Origin: CALZFJ01 sp964459845
GTDB lineage: Bacteria > Bacteroidota > Bacteroidia > Bacteroidales > Muribaculaceae
Length of the DNA stretch: 64,000 bases
NCBI GenBank assembly: GCA_964459845.1
Contig: CAYWOC010000007.1
Span: 14,215-78,214 of the forward strand
Reading direction: 5' to 3'
The translations under genes were made by a program, and so were the position numbers. Below the pieces are notes generated by a model that saw only the letters and a program-made list of their open reading frames with translations, made no database searches and had not been told where the DNA came from. Of this stretch, positions 8,140 to 15,380 are shown one piece after another; the stretch's first letter is position 1; each line of letters begins with the position of its first letter.

Positions 8140-9213
8140 TTACTCGTGTTCAGCAGGTGCTTGCGCAAGCGAGATGAACAGAGTGGACAGCATCGTAAAC
8201 ACGTATGCCTGAATGAAGCTCACCAATGTGTCGAGAAGAAGCATGAACAGCGAGAATGCTACCGACACCACTGCTGTCCCTGCACCGGCCACGATTCCGC
8301 CCATTGCTGCAAAGATGAATATTAGCAGTGTCAATACTATCACTATCATGTGTCCACCCATCATATTGGCAAACAGACGGACCATCAATGCAGCAGGCTT
8401 AGTGAAGATTCCGAACAGCTCAATCAGTGGCATGATAGGAATCGGGAACTTAAGCCACACTGGCACATCCGGCCAGAAAATGTCTTTCCAATAGTGCTTT
8501 GAACTGAATATGTTGGTCATCAAGAAGGTGAAAACGGCAAGTACCATAGTCACCGCCAAGTTGCCCGTCAGGTTTGCGCCTCCAGGGAAGATGACAACCA
8601 AGCCAAGCAAGTTCATTGTCAATATAAAGAAGAACACTGTGAGCAGATATGGGGCGAATTTCTTCGCCTTCGTGCCGAGTGTCGGACGAATCACGCCCAT
8701 ATAGACAAATTCAACCACAAATTCCATTGCTGCCGTCCAGCGGCGTGGTGCTTTCATGCCGTTTTTCTTGTACCAGCGCACAACACTGAAGGCACACAGC
8801 ATAACCACAAGCGCACTCATGAACAGCGCAGCCACGTTCTTCGTAATCGATAAGTCAAGCGGACGATATTCAACCATAGCTCCGGCACCGTCGGGCATCT
8901 CACCTACGACTTTCCCGTTGTGGTCGCCGCCTTCGGCTATCTTGAAGCCGTCGTATTCGCCACCGTGCATAAGGCGCGATGAGCTGAACACGTGCCAACT
9001 ACCCTCGTAGTCGCGGACTATCACCGGCAGCGGGATGCGCACCGAATGGCAGAAAGGAACCTCCCAGCCATAACCATCGCCCAGATGCTCGAAGATAATC
9101 GTCTTGGTATCGATTTTACCCGACTCACCGTCCTCGCCCGCAGATGCCTTCATGCTGAACGAAGTCACCACTGCAAGAACGACTGTCATTAATATGGTTA
9201 AAATCTTCTTCAT
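8140..9213 (-). CDS. atpB: F1Fo ATP synthase a subunit
   Basis: Membrane stator subunit forming the proton half-channels against the c-ring (357 residues). An N-terminal signal-like helix (ILTILMTVVLAVVTSFSMKASAG) precedes a periplasmic region of about 100 residues, a long N-terminus of the kind found in Bacteroidetes AtpB. The catalytic arginine lies in KPAALMVRLFANMMGGH, and the last two helices are intact. It lies 9 nt after atpC. No extra gene sits between atpC and atpB. Confidence 0.96.
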   Translation of the reverse strand: MKKILTILMTVVLAVVTSFSMKASAGEDGESGKIDTKTIIFEHLGDGYGWEVPFCHSVRIPLPVIVRDYEGSWHVFSSSRLMHGGEYDGFKIAEGGDHNGKVVGEMPDGAGAMVEYRPLDLSITKNVAALFMSALVVMLCAFSVVRWYKKNGMKAPRRWTAAMEFVVEFVYMGVIRPTLGTKAKKFAPYLLTVFFFILTMNLLGLVVIFPGGANLTGNLAVTMVLAVFTFLMTNIFSSKHYWKDIFWPDVPVWLKFPIPIMPLIELFGIFTKPAALMVRLFANMMGGHMIVIVLTLLIFIFAAMGGIVAGAGTAVVSVAFSLFMLLLDTLVSFIQAYVFTMLSTLFISLAQAPAEHE

Positions 9214-9222
9214 ATCTCAAAT

Positions 9223-9459
9223 TTAATATATGCACACCGAAACGACATTGTTCTTAATGTCGGCAATACCGCCTTTGATTGTCCTCGACGATTTCTCGCC
9301 CTTGACTGCGCCATACTCTATCTTTCCTGCGCCGAGAGCGGCTATCATCGAAGCGTGGTGGTCGAGAACAGTAAACTGCCCTAACACGCCGGGCATCATC
9401 ACTGATTCCACTTCCCCGGTATATTCCACCTTTTCAGCCGATATTATTTTTAGTGTCAT
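9223..9459 (-). CDS. atpC: F1Fo ATP synthase epsilon subunit (short form)
   Basis: Rotor subunit that connects gamma to the c-ring. Only 78 residues are present, against about 130-140 in proteobacterial epsilon. The N-terminal beta-sandwich is complete (LKIISAEKVEYTGEVESVMMPG, LGQFTVLDHHASMIAALG), but the C-terminal two-helix domain that inhibits ATP hydrolysis in E. coli and Bacillus is missing. The stop is clean and atpB follows after 9 nt, so this looks like the natural short form rather than a frameshift. Confidence 0.93.
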   Translation of the reverse strand: MTLKIISAEKVEYTGEVESVMMPGVLGQFTVLDHHASMIAALGAGKIEYGAVKGEKSSRTIKGGIADIKNNVVSVCIY

Positions 9460-9492
9460 AATTTATAAAACTTCTAAATTTCTACTACTTTC

Positions 9493-10992
9493 TCAGACTT
9501 CTGCAAGAAGCTTCTTACCCTTCTCTATAGCCTCGTCGATAGTACCTACGTTCAAGAATGCCTGCTCAGGATATTGATCCATCTCGCCGCTAAGAATCAT
9601 CTTGAAGCCGCGGATTGTCTCACTAAGCGGAACCATCACGCCTGGCAGTCCGGTAAACGCCTCGGCAACGAAGAATGGCTGCGACAAGAATCGCTGCGCA
9701 CGGCGTGCGCGAGATACCACGAGCTTGTCCTCGTCCGAAAGTTCATCCACACCAAGGATGGCAATGATGTCCTGAAGTTCATTGTACTTCTGCAAAAGCT
9801 GCTTAACGGCTTGTGCAACCTGATAGTGTTCCTTGCCGATAATGTGCGGGTCAAGAATACGCGATGTTGAATCCAGTGGATCGACAGCAGGGTAGATACC
9901 AAGCTCGGCAATCTTACGGCTCAACACCGTAGTAGCATCAAGGAAGCTGAAGGTTGTGGCTGGCGCAGGGTCGGTCAAGTCATCGGCTGGCACATAGATT
10001 GCCTGCACCGATGTGATACTTCCGTTCTTCGTCGATGTGATACGCTCTTGCAGCGATCCCATCTCTGAAGCCAGCGTCGGTTGATAACCTACAGCCGAAG
10101 GCATACGTCCAAGCAACGCCGAAACCTCCGAACCTGCCTGAGTGTAACGGAAAATGTTGTCCATAAACAACAGGATTTCCTTACCTCCGCCGTCCTGGTC
10201 GCGGAACTGCTCAGCAACGGTCAAGCCTGAAAGTGCCACGCGAAGACGCGCGCCCGGCGGCTCATTCATCTGTCCGAATACTAAGGCTGCTTGCGACGAG
10301 TTCACCTCGTTCATGTCAACGTCGGCAATGTTCCATTCACCCCGCTCCATTCCTTCACGGAATTTGTCTCCATACTTGATTACACCGCTTTCAATCATCT
10401 CACGAAGAAGGTCGTTACCCTCGCGGGTACGCTCACCTACTCCTGTAAACACCGAGAATCCGTTGTGTCCGTGGGCAATGTTGTGGATCATCTCCATAAT
10501 GAGGACGGTCTTACCAACACCGGCACCACCAAACAGTCCAATCTTTCCTCCTTTTGAGTATGGCTCAAGAAGGTCGATGACTTTGATTCCGGTAAACAAG
10601 ATTTCAGAGGTGATTGACAAGTCGGCAAACTCAGGAGCCGGTTGGTGAATTGCGCGGCGATTCTCGTCGTTCAATGCCTTCAGGTGGTCGATTGGCTGAC
10701 CGATTACGTTTAGCAAGCGGCCTTTAACCTGTTCACCCGTAGGCACCGAAATTGGAGAACCGACGTTCTTCACTTTCATGCCTCGTTGTAAACCATCGGT
10801 ACTCTCCATCGCGACACAGCGCACGGTGTCCTCACCGATGTGCTGCTCGACTTCGAGTACAAGGTCCGAACCATCTGGGCGCGTTACTGTCAGCGCGGTG
10901 TAGATAGATGGTATCTGGTTAGCGTCGCCATCGAAAGCTACGTCAACCACCGGACCAATCACTTGTGTGATTTTTCCAAAATTCTCGCTCAT
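9493..10992 (-). CDS. atpD: F1Fo ATP synthase beta subunit
   Basis: Catalytic subunit of the F1 head (499 residues). The Walker A/P-loop GGAGVGKT is at residues 155-162, the catalytic glutamate region GERTREGNDL follows, then the Walker B strand ILLFMDNIFRYTQAGSEVSALLGR. It is the first gene of the ATP synthase cluster and starts only 42 nt after nuoH, with no terminator between them, so it is probably co-transcribed from the nuo promoter region. Confidence 0.98.
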   Translation of the reverse strand: MSENFGKITQVIGPVVDVAFDGDANQIPSIYTALTVTRPDGSDLVLEVEQHIGEDTVRCVAMESTDGLQRGMKVKNVGSPISVPTGEQVKGRLLNVIGQPIDHLKALNDENRRAIHQPAPEFADLSITSEILFTGIKVIDLLEPYSKGGKIGLFGGAGVGKTVLIMEMIHNIAHGHNGFSVFTGVGERTREGNDLLREMIESGVIKYGDKFREGMERGEWNIADVDMNEVNSSQAALVFGQMNEPPGARLRVALSGLTVAEQFRDQDGGGKEILLFMDNIFRYTQAGSEVSALLGRMPSAVGYQPTLASEMGSLQERITSTKNGSITSVQAIYVPADDLTDPAPATTFSFLDATTVLSRKIAELGIYPAVDPLDSTSRILDPHIIGKEHYQVAQAVKQLLQKYNELQDIIAILGVDELSDEDKLVVSRARRAQRFLSQPFFVAEAFTGLPGVMVPLSETIRGFKMILSGEMDQYPEQAFLNVGTIDEAIEKGKKLLAEV

Positions 10993-11034
10993 ATTTTCAC
11001 GAAATCTATCGTTTATTAATATGTTAAAAAGCCA

Positions 11035-12111
11035 TTAGAAATGTAACCCATATACTACGACAAGTGTCATTAGCACAAGGTTGAATAAGCCTATCGGCAT
11101 CAAGTATTTCCACTCAAGGCTCAATAGCTGGTCGATACGCACGCGCGGGAACGACCACTTGAACCAAATGATGATGAATGAGATGAAGAATGCCTTGCCA
11201 AGGAACCACACTACCGACGGGATATAGTCCATAATAGTGTTGAATCCTTCCCATCCAGGAACGTGGAATGGCATCCAGCCGCCCAAGAACATCAATGAGG
11301 CGATACCCGACACGATGAAAAGGTTCAAGTATTCCGCAAGATAGAAGAATCCAAAGTGGATACCTGAATACTCTGTGTGATAACCTGCCGTAAGCTCGTG
11401 TTCTGCCTCAGGAAGGTCAAACGGGCCACGGTTGGTCTCACCTGTAGCGGCAATCAGATAAATCACGAATGCTATGATAGCCGGAATATGTCCTTTGAAA
11501 ATGAACCATCCGTCGGCTTGTGCCTCTACAATACCTGTCACCGACATTGTGCCGGCAAGCACAACCATAGTCATAATCGACAATCCCACCGACAGCTCAT
11601 AGCTGATCATCTGCGCACCACTACGCATCGCACCGATAAGTGTATATTTATTGTTGCTCGACCAGCCTGCAAGCAATATGCCAAGCACGCCAATCGAAGA
11701 CGCTGCAATCATAAAGAAGACACCGATATTATAGTCGATAATCTGAAGGCCGTTGCCCCATGGCAGCACTGCAAACGACAGCATAGATGCCACAATCACA
11801 AGATATGGAGCGAGGGCAAACAGGAAGCGGTCGATGTTTTCAAGACGTATAAGCTCTTTTATCAAAATCTTGAACATATCGGCAAAACTTTGAAGGATAC
11901 CCCAAGGACCTACACGCATCGGGCCAAGACGGCACTGGAACCATGCGCACAGCTTACGCTCATAGAATATATAGAACAATGCCAACACTGCATACACAAG
12001 AAGTAGTGCAACGCCGATTATAACACATTCAATAACCGTCGCTGCCCATCCCGGCATTACGCTTTCCAACAGGTTGTTGAACCAATTTGTAACTAAGCCA
12101 AAATCAAACAT
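11035..12111 (-). CDS. nuoH: NADH-quinone oxidoreductase subunit H
   Basis: Membrane subunit of complex I at the junction with the peripheral arm, forming the quinone tunnel (358 residues). ERKLCAWFQCRLGPMRVGP at about 51-69 and ETNRGPFDLPEAEHEL at 225-240 are the diagnostic acidic/quinone-site motifs. Eight or so hydrophobic helices are evident. It lies 42 nt after nuoCD. Its usual downstream partner nuoI is not next; the ATP synthase genes are, and nuoI appears about 7 kb further on. Confidence 0.97.
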   Translation of the reverse strand: MFDFGLVTNWFNNLLESVMPGWAATVIECVIIGVALLLVYAVLALFYIFYERKLCAWFQCRLGPMRVGPWGILQSFADMFKILIKELIRLENIDRFLFALAPYLVIVASMLSFAVLPWGNGLQIIDYNIGVFFMIAASSIGVLGILLAGWSSNNKYTLIGAMRSGAQMISYELSVGLSIMTMVVLAGTMSVTGIVEAQADGWFIFKGHIPAIIAFVIYLIAATGETNRGPFDLPEAEHELTAGYHTEYSGIHFGFFYLAEYLNLFIVSGIASLMFLGGWMPFHVPGWEGFNTIMDYIPSVVWFLGKAFFISFIIIWFKWSFPRVRIDQLLSLEWKYLMPIGLFNLVLMTLVVVYGLHF

Positions 12112-12153
12112 AATTTTATTTTTGTTCTTTTTCTTTGATTACTACTCTGTTTA

Positions 12154-13794
12154 TTATCTGTCGATGTCGGGAATCACATAGTCGAGCGATGCAGTGATTG
12201 TGATAAGGTCGGCAATCTTATAGTTCCTGCAGCACAAATCCACTACACCTATAAGGTTCAGGCATGGGCTGTTGAAGTGCATACGGTAAGGATTCTTGCC
12301 TCCGTCGCTCTCAATATACACGCCAAATGCGCCACGGCTTGCCTCCACCTGCTGGAGCCAGTGTCCTGCCGGAAGTTTTATAAGTTTCGGCACCTTTGGA
12401 GCGCAGTATTCGTTGCCTTCCTCTTTCTCAAGCATGTCGCAAAGTTGCCCAAGCAGGCTCACGCATTGCTCTATCTCGCGCATTCTCACCATATAGCGTG
12501 CGAAGCTGTCGCCAGCTGTCTCAAGCACCTCGTCAAACTTCAGTTCGTTGTAGATCGAGTAAGGGTGATGCTTGCGAATATCGCAGCTATATCCGGTGGC
12601 ACGTGCCGATGGACCGGTAACGCCATAGCTGATAGCCTCTTCTTTAGTCATTACACCCACGCCTTTTGTGCGGGTTTGCGCTATAACATTACCAGTAAAG
12701 AGCTTGTGGTATTCTTTCAAGCGTTCTGGCATAATTGCGCAAAGTTCACGCACATCCTTGATGAAGTCGGGATGTACATCGGCAGCCACGCCGCCAATCA
12801 CATTGTAGTGAAGCGACATACGCGCTCCACAAGTCTTTTCAAAAATATCAAGTATCTGCTCACGCTCACGGAAGCCATAGAAGAATGCGGTAGTAGCACC
12901 CATATCCATAGTCATACATCCGTAAGAAAGCAAGTGCGACGACAAGCGCATAAGCTCATCCATAATCACGCGTATGACTTGTGCGCGGTGAGGCACTTCT
13001 ATTCCCAGAGCTTTCTCAATGCATAGGCACAGGCAGTGACGGTTCTGATGAGCCGACATATAGTCCATACGGTCGGTGTACATCAACGTCTGAGGATACG
13101 ATTTCGACTCGCAGAGTTTTTCAATTCCACGGTGGATATATCCCGGCACGGGAACCACCTTGGTCACAGTCTCACCGTCGATGGCGGTACGCAAGCGCAT
13201 AACACCGTGAGTAGATGGGTGCTGAGGACCGAAGTTCACCACATAGTCATCTGGCTCAAATATCTTAAATTCTTTCTTAATCACATTGCCGTTCTCGTCC
13301 TCGATGCAAGTGAACGAGTCGTCTTCGTTCTCCTCAAGGTTGAGACGTATAGGGTTCTTTTCAGGATCAGCGTCATAGTCTTTGCGCAGAGGATAGCCCA
13401 CCCAGTCGTTGCGCAAGAACAGACGGCGCATATCTGGATGTCCGATAAATACGATTCCATAGGAATCATACACTTCACGCTCTTGGAGCAAAGCCACTTT
13501 CCATAGGTCTGCGACACTGTGCAGCATAGGGTTCTCACGGTCGGCAGTAGTCACTTTCACCGACAGCATAGCATCGCTCGCTGTCGAAGTCAAATAATAG
13601 ACACAGCCAAGGGTCTCTTTCCAATCGGCTCCGATAATCGACACAAGACAATCGAAATTCAGGTCGGCGTCATTCTTCAGATGCTCAGCCAATGCGTGCC
13701 ATTCCTTGTCGGCTACATTCACAAGAAGCACCTCGCCATCCTCGAAGGTTGCCGAAGGACACAACTTGCCGATTTTTTCTTTTAAATCCACCAT
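12154..13794 (-). CDS. nuoCD: Fused NADH-quinone oxidoreductase subunit C/D
   Basis: Peripheral-arm subunits C and D of complex I as one protein (546 residues). The NuoC part covers about residues 1-140 and shows REVYDSYGI near 107 and YPLRKDY at 134-140. An acidic linker (about 141-180) leads into NuoD, beginning VVNFGPQHPSTHGVMRL near residue 186. NuoD lacks nickel ligands but retains the quinone-site residues of that opening loop. Fusion of C and D is common in this and other phyla. It lies 90 nt after nuoB. Confidence 0.97.
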   Translation of the reverse strand: MVDLKEKIGKLCPSATFEDGEVLLVNVADKEWHALAEHLKNDADLNFDCLVSIIGADWKETLGCVYYLTSTASDAMLSVKVTTADRENPMLHSVADLWKVALLQEREVYDSYGIVFIGHPDMRRLFLRNDWVGYPLRKDYDADPEKNPIRLNLEENEDDSFTCIEDENGNVIKKEFKIFEPDDYVVNFGPQHPSTHGVMRLRTAIDGETVTKVVPVPGYIHRGIEKLCESKSYPQTLMYTDRMDYMSAHQNRHCLCLCIEKALGIEVPHRAQVIRVIMDELMRLSSHLLSYGCMTMDMGATTAFFYGFREREQILDIFEKTCGARMSLHYNVIGGVAADVHPDFIKDVRELCAIMPERLKEYHKLFTGNVIAQTRTKGVGVMTKEEAISYGVTGPSARATGYSCDIRKHHPYSIYNELKFDEVLETAGDSFARYMVRMREIEQCVSLLGQLCDMLEKEEGNEYCAPKVPKLIKLPAGHWLQQVEASRGAFGVYIESDGGKNPYRMHFNSPCLNLIGVVDLCCRNYKIADLITITASLDYVIPDIDR

Positions 13795-13884
13795 TTATAT
13801 TTTCAGTATATCTCTATTTCTTAATATTTTTCTTTTTCTCCATATTATATATGTGTGCTTCCTGCGCACATTACATATATAATT

Positions 13885-14496
13885 CTACTTCATTGCCTCC
13901 GCCTCTTCCGGATGCTCAGCAAGGAAGTCCTTAATCTTCTCCTGACGGTTCACTCCGCCGAAGAACTTCTCCACCTTCATCTTGCGCTGAAGTTGCATAA
14001 GTCCATAGAACATAGCTTCAGGGCGTGGAGGGCATCCAGGGATATACACATCCACAGGCAGAATCTGGTCGATTCCCTCTACCACGCAATATGAGCCTTT
14101 GAACGGTCCGCCCGATATTGTGCAGCCTCCGCAGGCTATCACATACTTCGGCTCTGCCATCTGCTCATATAGGCGGCGAAGAACTGGTGCCATACGGTGA
14201 ACAATCGTGCCTTGAACCATTATATAGTCGGCTTGGCGTGGCGAGTTGCGCGCCACCTCAAACCCGAAACGTGCCATGTCATGACGAGCTGCGCCGAGGT
14301 GCATGAATTCGATTGCGCAGCAGCTTGTGCCGAAGCACAATGGCCATAGCGAATTGGCGCGTCCCCAGTTTATCAGCTTGTCAATTGAGCCAACGACCAC
14401 ATTTGCGCCGCTGGCATTAAGTTCTTCCACAAGTTTATCGATGTATTCGTTATCCTTGAAGTCATCCTTCTTCATTCCTTTGATACTTACTTCCAT
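13885..14496 (-). CDS. nuoB: NADH-quinone oxidoreductase subunit B
   Basis: Carries the terminal N2 [4Fe-4S] cluster that reduces quinone (203 residues). Ligand cysteines are C59-C60 (FGTSCCAIEF), C125 (ACGGCTISGG) and C155 (GCPPRPE). The frame is open further upstream, but AAAGGAG sits 7 nt before the ATG at 14494-14496, which fixes the start at MEVSIKG. This start overlaps the end of nuoA by 10 nt, so the two are translationally coupled. It is one of the few genes here with a textbook Shine-Dalgarno. Confidence 0.96.
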   Translation of the reverse strand: MEVSIKGMKKDDFKDNEYIDKLVEELNASGANVVVGSIDKLINWGRANSLWPLCFGTSCCAIEFMHLGAARHDMARFGFEVARNSPRQADYIMVQGTIVHRMAPVLRRLYEQMAEPKYVIACGGCTISGGPFKGSYCVVEGIDQILPVDVYIPGCPPRPEAMFYGLMQLQRKMKVEKFFGGVNRQEKIKDFLAEHPEEAEAMK

Positions 14497-14861
14497 TGCA
14501 AAGCTCCTTTCCGCCATGCGTACGCAAGGCCTAAAATTAGAACACACAAGAAAACTCCCACACTGATTAGACCATTAGGGCCCAGGCTGCGGCATATCGC
14601 AGCCCACGGGAACAAAAATACGGTTTCCACATCAAACATTAGAAACAGAATTGCAAAGAGGTAGTAGCCCACTTTGAATTGCATCATACTTTCTCCACGC
14701 GTCTCAACGCCACATTCGTATGCCTTTCCCTTCTGGGTTGTGAACGAGCGGGGCGAAATCAGCCCGGCAATGATAAGGGCGGCTGCCACAAGTCCCAGAC
14801 CAGTGATAAGTGCCACTACCATCAATGTCGTGCTTTGAATACCGAATACAGATAATTCCAT
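14487..14861 (-). CDS. nuoA: NADH-quinone oxidoreductase subunit A
   Basis: Three-helix membrane subunit of complex I (124 residues). The conserved loop KGKAYECGVETRGES and the second helix FAILFLMFDVETVFLFPWA with its acidic residues are diagnostic. It is the first gene of the nuo/atp cluster and transcribed away from the TonB receptor gene at 15381. The start ATG is at 14859-14861. Its end overlaps nuoB. nuoE, F and G are not in the cluster, as in other Bacteroidetes complex I loci. Confidence 0.96.
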   Translation of the reverse strand: MELSVFGIQSTTLMVVALITGLGLVAAALIIAGLISPRSFTTQKGKAYECGVETRGESMMQFKVGYYLFAILFLMFDVETVFLFPWAAICRSLGPNGLISVGVFLCVLILGLAYAWRKGALQWK

Positions 14862-15380
14862 AAATTTTTATACTTCTTTTTTTTATTTTTTCTTCTAAGC
14901 CACTGGAAACAAAAAAATGAGCCTCGGGCATCTTCCGCAATCTTATTTCTAAGTTGCCTCAATCAATCCCTGCGCTCACTCACTTGCGCTTCTTCACGAA
15001 ACTTCAACACTCCGCCATTCTCCTCAACCATGCGTATATGGCATTGTGGCGATGCAATCTCGCCATCAAGCATATTTTTTCGATTTTGTCGGAATAAGTG
15101 TAGTTGTTCCATATTAATTAGTAAGCTATTTCCTGTTTTTATATCAGCACGATTAAGTCTCTCATTCACTTACAGATAGCCTAAAAACAGCCACCTCAAG
15201 CCAATGAAAGTCTAAAATCGATTGCAAATATACTAAATCTTTTTGTTTATTCACGCACTTTAAGGCAATTAATTATTGGCTTTTTTCACTGAAAAATTGG
15301 GCATTTATGCGACAAAGCCCTCTGCTGGGTCACCACTTTTAGCGATTGTGGTTTTCTTGATTTATGCCTAACTTTGCAAA
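14862..15380. other. Divergent intergenic region between nuoA and the TonB receptor
   Basis: This 519-base gap should hold the promoters of both divergent units. On the minus strand GCAAATATA at 15224-15232 reads TATATTTGC, a full TAnnTTTG match without a good -33 box; use of it would give a nuo leader of about 350 nt. Within that leader is a minus-strand reading frame at 14963-15112 (49 codons from ATG) that resembles no family I know and lacks a ribosome binding site, so it is not called as a gene. No riboswitch was recognised. Confidence 0.4.
15346..15377 (+). promoter_or_regulatory. Bacteroidetes-type promoter for the TonB receptor gene
   Basis: TTG at 15346-15348, a 20-nt spacer, and TAACTTTGC at 15369-15377 match the Bacteroidetes -33/-7 consensus. 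The -7 box ends only 3 nt before the ATG at 15381, so the transcript would begin at or next to the start codon and be nearly leaderless. Confidence 0.6.

Noticed and set aside
14963..15169. Small minus-strand frame upstream of nuoA
   Set aside because: Starts with GTG or a late ATG, no ribosome binding site, no resemblance to known proteins. Kept only as a note in the intergenic entry.
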